Shown: positions 44,629 through 57,044 of the stretch, in pieces | Position numbering within the stretch: position 1 is the first letter of the stretch | Layout: every line of letters starts with the position of its first letter | Origin: Massilia sp. H6 | Lineage (GTDB): Bacteria; Pseudomonadota; Gammaproteobacteria; Burkholderiales; Burkholderiaceae_D | NCBI RefSeq assembly: GCF_024802625.1 | Contig: NZ_CP103371.1 | Span: 124,001-188,000, forward strand | DNA: 64,000 nt | Direction of reading: 5' to 3' | Position numbers and translations under genes: made by a program | The notes under the pieces: generated by a model | Database searches by the model: none | What the model saw: only the letters and a program-made list of their open reading frames with translations | What the model was told of the DNA's origin: nothing

Positions 44629-45828
44629 ATGGACGCATTTCCAGACATCGTCGCCGCCATCGACCGCAAGCTCGACCTGCTCGCCGCGCACAGCCTCACG
44701 CGCCGACTGCGCGTTGCCGACAGCGCCTGCGCGCCGCGCCAGCTCGTCGATGGCCGTTCCATGCTGGCCTTTTGCAGCAACGATTACCTCGGCCTGGCGG
44801 CGCACCCCGTGGTGATCGAGGCGCTGCGCGAAGGCGCCAGCCGCTACGGCGCCGGCAGCGGTGCCTCGCACCTGGTCAGTGGCCACAGCCGCGCGCATGC
44901 GCTGCTCGAAGGGCGCCTGGCCGACTGGCTAACACCGCACATCGAGAACGCCCGTGCGCTCTACCTGTGCACCGGCTACATGGCCAACCTGGCCATCCTC
45001 ACCGCGCTTGGCGCGGATGCCGATTCCATGATCTTCTCGGAAGCGCTGAACCACGCCTCGCTGATCGACGGTGCGCGGCTGGCGAAAGCCGGCGTCACGG
45101 TCTATCCGCACGGCGACGTCGCCGCCCTCGAGCAGCAATTGCAACAAAGTACCGCAGGCACGAAGATCGTCGTCACCGACAGCGTGTTCAGCATGGACGG
45201 CGACCTGGCACCCCTGCCTGCACTGCTGGCGCTGTGCGAGCGCCACGGCGCCTGGCTGGTGGTGGACGATGCCCACGGCTTTGGCGTGCTGGGACAAAAC
45301 GGCCGCGGCGCGCTCGAACATTTCGGTCTGCGCTCGCCCAACCTGGTCTACATGGGCACGCTGGGCAAGGCGGCCGGCGTGGGCGGCGCTTTTATCGCGG
45401 CGCATGCGAGCGTGATCGAACTGCTGGTGCAGCGTTCGCGCCCTTATATTTATACGACCGCCGCCCCGCCGGCGTTGGCGCATGCGCTGCAGGCCAGCCT
45501 GGACATCATCGGCGGCACCGAAGGCGCCCAGCGGCGCGCCCACCTGGCGGCGCTGGTGGCGCGCTTGCAGGGCGCGCTGCGCCTGGAACGCTGGCAGCTG
45601 GCGGCTTCAAGCACCGCAATCCAGCCAATCATCATCGGCAGCAACGACGACGCATTGCGCGCCGCAGCAAGCCTGCACCAGCAGGGCCTGTGGGTGCCGG
45701 CGATCCGTCCGCCGACCGTGGCGCCGGGCACCGCGCGCCTGCGCGTGACCCTGTCGGCTGCGCACACCTTCGACGAGGTGGCGCTGCTGGCGCAGGCGTT
45801 GAACCAACTGGAAAGGGCTACTGCATGA
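44629..45828 (+). CDS. bioF: 8-amino-7-oxononanoate synthase
   Basis: 399 residues. It condenses pimeloyl thioester with alanine to KAPA. AOS-family signatures are [58 protein letters not shown] and the PLP Lys in [14 protein letters not shown]. Start is one base after the bioA stop; end overlaps bioD by 4 bases. bioC and bioH, needed to make the pimeloyl precursor, are not in the window. Confidence 0.95.
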   Translation: MDAFPDIVAAIDRKLDLLAAHSLTRRLRVADSACAPRQLVDGRSMLAFCSNDYLGLAAHPVVIEALREGASRYGAGSGASHLVSGHSRAHALLEGRLADWLTPHIENARALYLCTGYMANLAILTALGADADSMIFSEALNHASLIDGARLAKAGVTVYPHGDVAALEQQLQQSTAGTKIVVTDSVFSMDGDLAPLPALLALCERHGAWLVVDDAHGFGVLGQNGRGALEHFGLRSPNLVYMGTLGKAAGVGGAFIAAHASVIELLVQRSRPYIYTTAAPPALAHALQASLDIIGGTEGAQRRAHLAALVARLQGALRLERWQLAASSTAIQPIIIGSNDDALRAAASLHQQGLWVPAIRPPTVAPGTARLRVTLSAAHTFDEVALLAQALNQLERATA

Positions 45829-46664
45829 ACACGCCAAACAACCTGAACGAGCCGATGGCACTGACCCCGGAAGTGATCGCCCCAGGACACGCGCAAGGCG
45901 TCGTGGTAACGACCGCCCCGGACCTCGAGACCGAGCCGGACACATTGGCGCTGGACGCCATTCCATCGCGCTTTTGCTGTTTCGTCACCGGCACCGATAC
46001 CGAGATCGGCAAGACCCTGGTGTCGAGCGCCATCTTGTACAAGCTGGCCCACAGCGGCCGCCGTGCCTGCGGCATGAAGCCGGTCGCTGCCGGCGCCAGC
46101 ATGGTCGACGGCGAACTGCGCAACGAAGATGCCGACATGCTGCGCGCCGCCGGCAACGTGCACCTTCCAAGCAGCATCACGACCCCGTTCATGCTCAGAG
46201 AAGCGGCCGCGCCCCACATCGCGGCCGCCCTCGAGGGCGTGACCATCGAAGCGGTGCCGATCCTGGCCGCCTATACCGAGATCCAGGCGGCGTCCGATGC
46301 CGTCGTGGTCGAGGGCGTAGGTGGCTTCCGGGTACCCTTCAACGACGACTTCGATAGCGCCGACCTGGCCGCGCAACTGAACTTGCCGGTGGTGCTGGTA
46401 GTGGGCATGCGCCTGGGCTGCATCAGCCACGCGCTGCTGACGGTCGAAGCGATCGTCGCGCGCGGGCTGGTGCTGGCCGGCTGGGTCGCCAACACCGTCG
46501 ACCCGGACATGCGCTTCGCGCGCGAGAATATCGACGCCCTCGAACAGCGCATTCCGGCCCCCCTGTTGGGCCACCTGCCCCGCCTCGACCACCCGACGGC
46601 TGCGGCCGCCGCCGAATTCATCGACCTTGCGGGATTGCCGGGCTGGCATTCCCCGCGTGTCTAG
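45825..46664 (+). CDS. bioD: Dethiobiotin synthetase
   Basis: 279 residues. BioD closes the ureido ring of dethiobiotin with ATP and CO2. The P-loop is GTDTEIGKT (about residues 54-62), followed by GMKPVAAGA, the second loop in [14 protein letters not shown] and [16 protein letters not shown]. The chain carries about 45 extra N-terminal residues before the usual start; ATGs at 45825 (overlap ATGA with bioF) and 45855 are possible, and the first is favoured by coupling. bioB follows after 17 bases. Confidence 0.93.
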   Translation: MNTPNNLNEPMALTPEVIAPGHAQGVVVTTAPDLETEPDTLALDAIPSRFCCFVTGTDTEIGKTLVSSAILYKLAHSGRRACGMKPVAAGASMVDGELRNEDADMLRAAGNVHLPSSITTPFMLREAAAPHIAAALEGVTIEAVPILAAYTEIQAASDAVVVEGVGGFRVPFNDDFDSADLAAQLNLPVVLVVGMRLGCISHALLTVEAIVARGLVLAGWVANTVDPDMRFARENIDALEQRIPAPLLGHLPRLDHPTAAAAAEFIDLAGLPGWHSPRV

Positions 46665-46681
46665 CTAGAGAAGGAACCACC

Positions 46682-47716
46682 ATGTCCCAATTCAATACCG
46701 TCGCCCTGCACCGTCCCGCCGCCGCCATCAAGCAGGCCGATAACGCCACCTGGCCGCTGCCTGACGTGCTGGCGCTGTTCGAGCTCCCGTTCACCGAACT
46801 GATGCACCGCGCCCAGACCGTGCACCGCGCCCACTTCCCGGACGGCGACGTCGAACTGGCCACGCTGCTGTCGATCAAGACCGGCGGTTGCGAGGAAGAC
46901 TGCGGCTACTGCCCGCAGGCCGCACGCTACGACACCGGTGTCGAGGCCAAGAAGATCCTCGACCTCGACACCGTGCTCGATGCCGCGCGCCAGGCCAAGG
47001 CCAGCGGCGCCACGCGCTTTTGCATGGGCGCGGCCTGGCGCAGCCCGAAAGAGCGCGACATGGAAAAGGTCGAGACGATGGTGCGTGAAGTCAAGGCGCT
47101 CGGCATGGAAACCTGCGCCACGCTCGGCATGCTGGAAGCAGGCCAGGCCGAACAGCTCAAGCGCGCCGGCCTGGACTACTACAACCACAACATCGACACC
47201 GCGCCGGACTTCTACGACAACGTGATCTCGACCCGCGAGTACCAGGACCGCCTGGACACGCTGGGCCGTGTGCGCAGCGCCGGCCTGAAGGTCTGCTGCG
47301 GTGGCATCGTCGGCATGGGCGAGACGCGCGAGCAGCGCGCCGGCCTGCTCGCCCAGCTGGCCAACCTGAACCCGTATCCGGAGTCGGTGCCGGTCAATCA
47401 CCTGGTGCAGGTCGAAGGCACGCCGCTGCACGGCATCGACAAGCTCGACCCGATCGAATTCGTGCGCACCATCGCGGTGGCGCGCATCACCATGCCGGAG
47501 GCGCGCGTGCGCCTGTCGGCCGGCCGCCGCGAGATGGGCGAGGCCGTGCAGGCGATGTGCTTCATGGCCGGCGCCAACTCGATCTTCTATGGCGACAAGC
47601 TGCTCACCACCGGTAACCCAGAGGCAGACGACGACCGCGTGCTGCTCGACAAGCTGGGCCTGAAGACACGCGCCGCCACGCTGGAATCGGCGCCGAAAGC
47701 GGCCTGCGCCTGCTGA
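46682..47716 (+). CDS. bioB: Biotin synthase
   Basis: 344 residues, a radical SAM enzyme that inserts sulphur into dethiobiotin. The [4Fe-4S] motif is CEEDCGYC (Cys70, Cys74, Cys77), followed by [50 protein letters not shown] and the [2Fe-2S] ligand region [14 protein letters not shown] strong AGAGAAGGAACC precedes the ATG. It closes the biotin block; liuD begins 64 bases on. Confidence 0.96.
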   Translation: MSQFNTVALHRPAAAIKQADNATWPLPDVLALFELPFTELMHRAQTVHRAHFPDGDVELATLLSIKTGGCEEDCGYCPQAARYDTGVEAKKILDLDTVLDAARQAKASGATRFCMGAAWRSPKERDMEKVETMVREVKALGMETCATLGMLEAGQAEQLKRAGLDYYNHNIDTAPDFYDNVISTREYQDRLDTLGRVRSAGLKVCCGGIVGMGETREQRAGLLAQLANLNPYPESVPVNHLVQVEGTPLHGIDKLDPIEFVRTIAVARITMPEARVRLSAGRREMGEAVQAMCFMAGANSIFYGDKLLTTGNPEADDDRVLLDKLGLKTRAATLESAPKAACAC

Positions 47717-47780
47717 TCACACCCGCGGCCGGGGAGACACGGCTGCGATTGAACGAATAACCAGAAGCGAAAGACAACGC

Positions 47781-49805
<2,025 letters not shown>

Positions 49806-49830
49806 ACAACCACTAGAGAAGGGAGTCGTC

Positions 49831-50760
49831 ATGCGCATACTCCTGTTTCGCGAAGACGGCGTGATCGAGCCCTGGGCGCGCGAATTTGCCGCCGTGATGC
49901 CACAGGCGCAAACCGTCGCGTGGTGCGAAGGCCAGGCCCTGCCGCCCTGCGACTATGCGGTGCTGTGGAGCCCGACCCCGGCCCTGCTGGACCAGCTCGC
50001 GCACGTGCGGGCGATCTTCTTGATGGGCGCCGGGGTCGATGCCCTGCTCAAGCTGGGCGACGCGCTGCCCCCGGTGCCGATCGTCCGCCTGGGCGACGCC
50101 GGCATGGGCGTGCAGATGGCCGAATACGTGGCGCATGCCGTGCTGCGTTATTTTCGCCGTTTCGATGAGTACGAACAGCAGGCCCGCCACGGCGCCTGGA
50201 ACCCGCTGCCGCAGATCCCGAAACCGGACTTCTCGATCGGGATCATGGGGCTGGGCAAGCTGGGCCTGCCGGTAGTGGAGGCGATGCGCCTGTTCGGCTT
50301 TCCGGTGCGCGGCTGGAGCCGCACCCCCAAGGAAATTCCCGGCGTCGACTGCTTCCATGGTGCCGATGGGCTCGATGCTTTCTTGCGCGGCACCCGGGTA
50401 TTGGTGTGCATGCTGCCGCTCACGCCCGACACCGCGAACCTGCTCGACCGCCACAACCTGGGTAAGCTGCTGCCCGGCGCTTACCTGATCAATGTCGCGC
50501 GCGGCCCGATTTTGGCCGAACCCGACCTGATGACCCTGATTCGCTCGGGCCATATCGCGGGCGCCACGCTCGACGTGTTCCGCCACGAGCCGCTGCCGGC
50601 GCCGCACCCGTTCTGGAACGAGCCGCGCATCGCCATCACACCCCATATCTCGGCGCTGACCGTGCGCCATGACGCCGTGCGCCAGATTGCCGACAAGATC
50701 GCGGCCCTGGAACTGGGCCAACCGGTCGACGACCTGGTCGACCGCCAATTAGGATACTGA
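49831..50760 (+). CDS. D-isomer-specific 2-hydroxyacid dehydrogenase (GhrA-like)
   Basis: 309 residues. The NAD(P)-binding core shows IGIMGLGKLGLPVVEAMRLFG, GWSRTPKE, LPLTPDTANLLDRHNLGKL, INVARGPILAEPDL (Arg) and the catalytic His in ITPHISALT. It resembles glyoxylate/hydroxypyruvate reductase A. A good GAAGGGAG precedes the ATG at 49831. Placed between liuD and liuE (5-base gap to liuE), it is firmly inside the leucine operon, although no step of that pathway needs it; reduction of a branched 2-oxoacid or of glyoxylate is possible. Confidence 0.88.
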   Translation: MRILLFREDGVIEPWAREFAAVMPQAQTVAWCEGQALPPCDYAVLWSPTPALLDQLAHVRAIFLMGAGVDALLKLGDALPPVPIVRLGDAGMGVQMAEYVAHAVLRYFRRFDEYEQQARHGAWNPLPQIPKPDFSIGIMGLGKLGLPVVEAMRLFGFPVRGWSRTPKEIPGVDCFHGADGLDAFLRGTRVLVCMLPLTPDTANLLDRHNLGKLLPGAYLINVARGPILAEPDLMTLIRSGHIAGATLDVFRHEPLPAPHPFWNEPRIAITPHISALTVRHDAVRQIADKIAALELGQPVDDLVDRQLGY

Positions 50761-50765
50761 ACAGC

Positions 50766-51686
50766 ATGAACCAAGCAACTGACTTGCCCAACAAGGTCAA
50801 GATTGTCGAAGTCGGCCCGCGCGACGGCCTGCAGAACGAAAAAGAGGCGCTGTCGGCCGCGGTAAAGATCGAGCTGGTGAACCGCCTCGCGCGCGCCGGC
50901 ATCTCCAATGTCGAGGCGGCGTCGTTCGTGTCGCCGAAATGGGTGCCGCAGATGGCCACGAGTCTGGATGTCATGGCCGGCATCGAACGCCGGCCCGGCA
51001 CCATCTACTCGGCGCTGACGCCGAACATGCAGGGCTTCGAGGCGGCGCTGCAAGCCAGGGCCGACGAGGTCGTGATCTTCGGTTCGGCCTCGGAAGCTTT
51101 CTCGCAAAAGAACATCAACTGCTCGATCGCGGAATCGATCGCGCGCTTCGAGCCGGTGGCCAAGGCCGCCAAGGCGCACAAGCTGCGCCTGCGCGCCTCG
51201 ATCAGCACGGCGTTCGGTTGCCCCTACCAGGGTGAGGTCTCGCTCGATGCGGTGGCCGATGTGGTGCGCCGCATGCGCGACCTTGGCGCTGACGAGATCG
51301 ACATCGCCGACACCATCGGCGTGGGCACCGCGCGCCAGACCCAGGCAGTCATGCTGGCGGCCAGCCGCGAATTCCCGCTGGCGCAGCTATCGGGCCACTT
51401 CCACGATACCTACGGCCAGGCATTGGCGAACATCTACGCGGCGCTGGAAGTCGGCGTGGCGATCTTCCACTCGTCGGTGTCGGGACTGGGCGGCTGTCCG
51501 TATGCCAAGGGTGCCACCGGCAACGTGGCCACCGAAGACGTGCTCTACCTGCTGCACGGGCTGGGAATCGAGACCGGTATCGACCTCGACCAGGTGGTCG
51601 ATGCCGGCCAGTTCATTTCGCAGCAGCTGGGCCGCAAGGGCGCCAGCCGCGCGGGCAACGCGATCGCCGCCAAGCGGGCAGGATAA
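50766..51686 (+). CDS. liuE: Hydroxymethylglutaryl-CoA lyase
   Basis: 306 residues. It splits HMG-CoA to acetyl-CoA and acetoacetate, ending leucine breakdown. The DRE-TIM barrel is marked by VEVGPRDGLQNEKE, ISTAFGCPYQGEV, ADTIGVGTARQTQAVM, SGHFHDTYGQALANIYAAL (metal His pair) and the active-site Cys in GLGGCPYAKGATGNVATED. Last gene of the operon; two hairpins follow its stop. Confidence 0.96.
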   Translation: MNQATDLPNKVKIVEVGPRDGLQNEKEALSAAVKIELVNRLARAGISNVEAASFVSPKWVPQMATSLDVMAGIERRPGTIYSALTPNMQGFEAALQARADEVVIFGSASEAFSQKNINCSIAESIARFEPVAKAAKAHKLRLRASISTAFGCPYQGEVSLDAVADVVRRMRDLGADEIDIADTIGVGTARQTQAVMLAASREFPLAQLSGHFHDTYGQALANIYAALEVGVAIFHSSVSGLGGCPYAKGATGNVATEDVLYLLHGLGIETGIDLDQVVDAGQFISQQLGRKGASRAGNAIAAKRAG

Positions 51687-51692
51687 ACGCGC

Positions 51693-51718
51693 TCACCGCC
51701 GGCCCTGGCTGGCGGTGA
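51693..51718 (+). terminator. Hairpin after the liu-bio operon
   Basis: TCACCGCC (51693-51700) pairs perfectly with GGCGGTGA (51711-51718) around a 10-base loop, starting 7 bases after the liuE stop. No T run follows, so it may act with the stronger hairpin at 51743. Confidence 0.5.
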
Positions 51719-51742
51719 TTCACGCTCATCGGACCGTTAACG

Positions 51743-51776
51743 AAAAAAGCCGACAGTATGTACTGTCGGCTTTTTT
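51743..51776. terminator. Strong bidirectional terminator between liuE and tRNA-Pro
   Basis: A 16-base perfect inverted repeat (51743-51758 with 51761-51776) around the stem GCCGACAGTA, with six A on one side and six T on the other. It can stop both the liu operon (plus) and the tRNA transcript (minus), which ends 9 bases away. Confidence 0.9.
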
Positions 51777-51784
51777 CTCAATGC

Positions 51785-51861
51785 TGGTCGGAGTACAAGG
51801 ATTCGAACCTTGGACCCCCTGGTCCCAAACCAGGTGCGCTACCGGGCTGCGCTACACTCCG
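51785..51861 (-). tRNA. tRNA-Pro (anticodon UGG)
   Basis: 77 bases read on the minus strand. The acceptor stem CGGAGTG pairs with the 3' arm ending CACTCCG-compatible TACTCCG, followed by A-CCA encoded in the gene. The D loop has AGCGCAGCCCGGTAGCGC, the anticodon stem-loop CCTGGTTTGGGACCAGG places TGG in the loop, and GGTTCGAATCC is the T arm. Sequence and length closely match the E. coli UGG proline tRNA. Confidence 0.95.
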
Positions 51862-51958
51862 AAGACCAAGATCATAGCGGCTCGGCATGCTTCGGTCAAG
51901 GTTTAAGGGCAAAATAAGCCATTCACCGTATTCTCTGCAACATTATTCATCATGACAT

Positions 51959-52594
51959 GTGGGCAATATTGTGATTCCGGCAGCGCAGGGCCACGTGGAT
52001 GAGCGTAGAACGCCTGGCAACTTGCGCCTGTTTGCCGGTGTCGGCGTGTCGATCGCGCTGCATGCGCTCTTGATTGTCGCCTACCGCCATACCGGCACGG
52101 GCGTGCCCCCCGACGTGCCGGATGCGCAGCCACTCGTCGTGTTTATCCGGCCGGCGCCTGATCTTGCTGATCCTGCGCCAGCGCTGCCGCCACCGGTGCA
52201 AGCGGCGCCACCGAAACAAGCCGGGGCGCTGGCGCGGCGCAGTGCCCGCCAGGCTGCGCCAGCGCGCGTGCTTGCCCTACCGGCGCCGCCGCAACAAGCG
52301 CCTGCCGACCCGTTCATGGTGCAGCAATCCGAGGCCGCGCCAGCCGAGGGCGAGCGCACCTTCGACCTGGATGCGGCCAAGCAGACGGCGCGCCAGCTGG
52401 CGGGTCAGACCAGGCTCGGCCGGGAAGGCACGGCGCTGGCGCAGTTTCCGGACCCGCCACTGGAGACCGAGTCGAAGTATGCCAAGGCGATCAGCAAGGC
52501 CAAGCGGCCCAATTGCAAGGATGGGCTACCCGGTGGCTTGCTGGCGCCGCTGTTTCTCATGATGGACAAAAAGGATAGCGGGTGCAAATGGTGA
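51959..52594 (+). CDS. TonB-like proline-rich single-pass membrane protein
   Basis: 211 residues from a GTG at 51959; no in-frame ATG lies upstream. One membrane helix (about 23-42, FAGVGVSIALHALLIVAY) carries the Ser-His pair typical of TonB N-termini, followed by a proline/alanine-rich spacer (about 60-120). The expected C-terminal TonB fold is not recognisable; instead the chain ends with a short Cys-containing segment (RPNCKDGLPGGLL ... SGCKW). It could be a degenerate or specialised energy transducer. It is convergent with rsmI (21 bases between stops). Confidence 0.65.
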   Translation: MGNIVIPAAQGHVDERRTPGNLRLFAGVGVSIALHALLIVAYRHTGTGVPPDVPDAQPLVVFIRPAPDLADPAPALPPPVQAAPPKQAGALARRSARQAAPARVLALPAPPQQAPADPFMVQQSEAAPAEGERTFDLDAAKQTARQLAGQTRLGREGTALAQFPDPPLETESKYAKAISKAKRPNCKDGLPGGLLAPLFLMMDKKDSGCKW

Positions 52595-52615
52595 GCCTGA
52601 TAGGCCCTGAACGGG

Positions 52616-53527
52616 CTAGGCCTGCGCTTCCTTGATTTGCAGGGCGCGGTCATACAGCGCATTCTTCTTGCGCCCGGTAATCTGCGCGGCCAGGTTGGCT
52701 GCCTGCTTGACCGAACACTCCGCCAGCAGGATCTGCAAGATGCGTTCGGCTTCGGCATCTTGCGCGTCCGTTTCCAGCACCGCGCCCTCCATTAGCACGA
52801 CGAATTCGCCGCGTTCGCGGTGCTGGTCGGCCTTGACCCAGGCCAGCGCTTCGCCCAAGGAGCAGCGGTGGATTTCTTCGAACATCTTGCTTAGCTCGCG
52901 AGCGAACACCACCTGGCGCGCCGGCTCGAATGCCGCTGCCAATGCTTCGACGCATTCGACGATCCGGTGCGGCGCTTCGTAGAAGACCAGGGTCGCACTT
53001 TCGCGGGCCAGCAGCGCCAGCGCCGACTCGCGCTGCTTCGGCTTGGCCGGCAGAAAGCCGACAAAGTAAAAGCGATCGTTCACCAGTCCGCTGGCCGACA
53101 GCGCCGTGATCGCCGCCGATGGTCCCGGCAGCGGCACCACGTTCAGCCCGGCCGCGCGGACCGCATCGACAATGCGCGCGCCGGGGTCGGACACGGCCGG
53201 GGTGCCGGCATCCGACACCAGCGCCACCCGCTGCCCGCCGCGCAGGCGCTCGACGATCTTGTCGGCCACTTCGCGCTCGTTATGCTGGTGCGCGGCGATG
53301 GTCTGCTTGGTCAAGCCGAAGCGCTGCAGCAGCGCGCCGGTCTTGCGGGTGTCTTCGCAGGCGACGACATCGCTCAGGGCCAGCAGGTGCAGCGCGCGCA
53401 GCGTAATATCGGTGACGTTGCCGATCGGTGTAGCCACGATATACAGCGTTGCGGTAGGATAGGACTGCTGGGCCGCCTCGCCCATGACGGGTAGCCGGGC
53501 GATGTCGATGGTCTGCTGTTCTGTCAT
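52616..53527 (-). CDS. rsmI: 16S rRNA (cytidine-1402-2'-O)-methyltransferase
   Basis: 303 residues. RsmI methylates C1402 in the ribosomal P site with SAM. Signatures are LYIVATPIGNVTDITLRAL, ACEDTRKTGALLQRFG, VALVSDAGTPAVSDPG, VVPLPGPSAAITALSASGL and FYEAPHRIVECV. The ATG at 53527 lies only 11 bases from the divergent lpoA start; an internal ATG at 53485 (MGEAAQQSYPTA) would give a more typical N-terminus and leave 53 bases. The divergent rsmI/lpoA arrangement matches E. coli yraL/yraM. Confidence 0.95.
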   Translation of the reverse strand: MTEQQTIDIARLPVMGEAAQQSYPTATLYIVATPIGNVTDITLRALHLLALSDVVACEDTRKTGALLQRFGLTKQTIAAHQHNEREVADKIVERLRGGQRVALVSDAGTPAVSDPGARIVDAVRAAGLNVVPLPGPSAAITALSASGLVNDRFYFVGFLPAKPKQRESALALLARESATLVFYEAPHRIVECVEALAAAFEPARQVVFARELSKMFEEIHRCSLGEALAWVKADQHRERGEFVVLMEGAVLETDAQDAEAERILQILLAECSVKQAANLAAQITGRKKNALYDRALQIKEAQA

Positions 53528-53538
53528 AAGGGATTCCG

Positions 53539-54825
53539 ATGCTGAAGAAAAATATCAAGGCGCTGCTTGCGACTACCGCATTCAGTTCACTGGCTGCATT
53601 ACTGGCGGGATGCGGCAGTACGCCGCTACCACCCGATACCGGCTGTGGCGTACCGGGCGGATTGTGCGCGCCCGCCGCGCCAAGTGCAAGCCCGCCACTG
53701 GGCGAACCCGGCTATACGCCGCTTCCACCGCTGGAGCCTGCCCGTACCAGCCCGGTCGAGCTACCGCCCTCGCGCGACGCCCGCCCGCTCGCCGCCCAGG
53801 CAATGCCGGCAGCCGGCACCCGCATCGCCCTGCTGCTGCCACTGCAATCGGGTTCGCTGCGCGAGCCCGCCGAGGCGGTGCGTGCCGGCTTCATGGCCGG
53901 CTACGAGCGTGACCGCAGCGGCATCACGGTCGACGTGATTCCCACTGGCGACTCGGCCCAGGCCACGCTCGACGCCTATGCGATGGCCGCCGCCCGCCAC
54001 GACATCGTGGTCGGGCCACTGGCGCGCCCGGCCGTGGCTGCGCTGGCCACCAGCGGCGCGGTCAGCAAGCCGACCATTGCACTGAACCATCCACAAATCG
54101 ACGGTCCGCTGCCGCGCCAGATGCTGGTGGTCGGCCTGTCGCTCGAAGACGAAGCACGCCAGGTGGCTGACTGGGCCGCCGCCGAGCAGCCGGGCGGCCG
54201 CGCCCTGATACTGACCGGCCGCACTGCCTGGCAGCAGCGCCTGGCCGGCGCGTTTACCGCGCGCTGGTCGCAACTGGGCCTGAACAACTCCGTGGTCGAG
54301 CTGCCCAGTGCCGATGGCTATGTCGATGGCAACGCGCTGGCCGAACTGCGCGCGCGCATGCAGAACGATCCGCCACAGCTGGTCTTCGCGGCGCTCGACG
54401 CAGTGCAACTGCGCCAGGTACGCAGTGCCATCGGCACCTCGCTGCCGACCTATGGCACCGCCTCGGTCAACCCGGGACGCGATCCGGGCATGTCCACGCC
54501 CGAACTGGCCGGCGTGCGCATCCTCGACCTGCCCTGGACCGTGCAACCCGACCACCCGCTGGTAGCGAGCTATCCGCGCTGGGACGGCGCCACTGGCGGC
54601 TTCGACATGCAGCGCCTGTATGCGCTCGGCATCGACGCCTATCGCATTGCGCGCGAGCTGGCCCTGCGCCCGGACGGCACCTTCGAGCTCGATGGCGTGA
54701 CCGGCCGCCTGTCGGTCGACATGAATCTCGGTAATGGCTCTGGTGCGCCGTCGTTCCGCCGCGTGGAGACCGGCACGGTCTACCGCGACGGCGGCACCTT
54801 CGACGCGGCCGACGTCCGGCGCTGA
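53539..54825 (+). CDS. lpoA: LpoA/LppC-family penicillin-binding protein activator lipoprotein
   Basis: 428 residues. The signal ends in the lipobox LLAGC; a proline-rich linker (about 30-85) leads to the periplasmic-binding-protein-like domain (IALLLPLQSGSLREPAEAVRAGFMAGY; VGPLARPAVAALA; LFALDAVQ-like FAALDAVQLRQ). LpoA activates the transpeptidase of PBP1A from the outer membrane. The E. coli protein also has an N-terminal TPR domain that is missing here; the length fits the LppC core only. Order lpoA-yraN-diaA-dolP is the same as in E. coli. Confidence 0.9.
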   Translation: MLKKNIKALLATTAFSSLAALLAGCGSTPLPPDTGCGVPGGLCAPAAPSASPPLGEPGYTPLPPLEPARTSPVELPPSRDARPLAAQAMPAAGTRIALLLPLQSGSLREPAEAVRAGFMAGYERDRSGITVDVIPTGDSAQATLDAYAMAAARHDIVVGPLARPAVAALATSGAVSKPTIALNHPQIDGPLPRQMLVVGLSLEDEARQVADWAAAEQPGGRALILTGRTAWQQRLAGAFTARWSQLGLNNSVVELPSADGYVDGNALAELRARMQNDPPQLVFAALDAVQLRQVRSAIGTSLPTYGTASVNPGRDPGMSTPELAGVRILDLPWTVQPDHPLVASYPRWDGATGGFDMQRLYALGIDAYRIARELALRPDGTFELDGVTGRLSVDMNLGNGSGAPSFRRVETGTVYRDGGTFDAADVRR

Positions 54826-54826
54826 C

Positions 54827-55183
54827 ATGTGGCCGCTGCGCCTGTCATTACGGCAGGCCCAGGGCCGCAACTGGGAGCAGGCTGCCCTGCTCCACCTGAA
54901 GCGCCAGGGGTTGACGGCGGTCGAAGAGAATTTTCGCTGCAAGGGCGGCGAAATCGACCTGGTCATGCGCGACGGCGCCACCCTGGTGTTCGTCGAGGTA
55001 CGCCAGCGCGCCGATACCGTCCACGGCGGCGCCGCCGCCAGCATTACCCCCGCCAAGATCCGGCGCCTGGTGCGGGCGGCGCAGGTCTACCTGCTGCGCT
55101 TTCCCGTCACCCCGCCCTGCCGCTTCGACGTGGTGGCCATCGACGGCAGCCATATTGAATGGCTGCGCGACGTCATCAATTGA
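54827..55183 (+). CDS. YraN family protein (UPF0102), nuclease-like fold
   Basis: 118 residues. The restriction-endonuclease-like core is visible in GRNWEQAALLHLKRQGL, ENFRCKGGEIDLVMRDG and LVFVEVRQRAD, with the E-x-D / E-x-R acidic set of the family. The cellular role is not established. The ATG comes one base after the lpoA stop. The gap to diaA is 89 bases. Confidence 0.9.
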   Translation: MWPLRLSLRQAQGRNWEQAALLHLKRQGLTAVEENFRCKGGEIDLVMRDGATLVFVEVRQRADTVHGGAAASITPAKIRRLVRAAQVYLLRFPVTPPCRFDVVAIDGSHIEWLRDVIN

Positions 55184-55263
55184 CTTCAACTGCGGGCAAA
55201 GACTGTTTTAATGTAAGCAATTTTTACCGTGCTTGCACGCCTATGGTTGCTACTACACTATAA

Positions 55264-56479
<1,216 letters not shown>

Positions 56480-56486
56480 GCCATAG

Positions 56487-56513
56487 CGGCAGGACTTCGG
56501 TCCTGCCGTTTTT
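56487..56513 (+). terminator. Rho-independent terminator with TTCG loop after dolP
   Basis: CGGCAGGAC (56487-56495), TTCG loop, GTCCTGCCG (56500-56508) and then five T. A textbook terminator that closes the lpoA-to-dolP operon 8 bases after the dolP stop. Confidence 0.95.
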
Positions 56514-56528
56514 CCATCTGCTTTCACC

Positions 56529-57041
56529 ATGACCGCTTCCCACTCTCCCCGCTCCTGGATCAAACCCGCCGCCATCGGCGCGCTCGTACTGGCGCTGGCC
56601 GGCATCGGCTACGCCTCGTTCGACACCGCCGCGCCCGACGTCACCTTCATCAGTATCAAAGGAGACAAGATCAGCACGCAGTCCATGCGTGGCAAGGTCG
56701 TGATGGTCAATTTCTGGGCCACTTCTTGCGTCACCTGCGTCAAGGAGATGCCGCAGATGGTCGAGACCTACGAGAAGTACAAGGGACAGGGGCTGGAATT
56801 CGTGGCAGTGGCGATGCAGTACGACCCGCCCAACTACGTGCTGAACTTTACCGAGACCCGCAAGCTGCCGTTCATCGTGGCGATCGATGCCGCCGGCGAC
56901 ATTGCCAAGCAGTTCGGCGACGTCACCCTGACACCGACCACCTTCCTGATCGACAAGGACGGCAAGATCATCAAGCGCTATGTCGGCGAGCCGGAATTCC
57001 CGGCCCTGCACAAGTTGATCGAAAAAGAGCTCGCCGGCTGA
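56529..57041 (+). CDS. TlpA-like membrane-anchored thioredoxin family protein
   Basis: 170 residues. One N-terminal membrane helix (about 14-30, AAIGALVLALAGIGYASF) anchors a periplasmic thioredoxin domain. The redox site is Cys67-Val-Thr-Cys70 within FWATSCVTCVKEMPQM, and the cis-Pro is in LTPTTFLID. Such proteins reduce disulphides, often in cytochrome c or copper-centre assembly. The specific partner is not shown. It is convergent with the thioesterase gene. Confidence 0.9.
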   Translation: MTASHSPRSWIKPAAIGALVLALAGIGYASFDTAAPDVTFISIKGDKISTQSMRGKVVMVNFWATSCVTCVKEMPQMVETYEKYKGQGLEFVAVAMQYDPPNYVLNFTETRKLPFIVAIDAAGDIAKQFGDVTLTPTTFLIDKDGKIIKRYVGEPEFPALHKLIEKELAG

Positions 57042-57044
57042 ACC

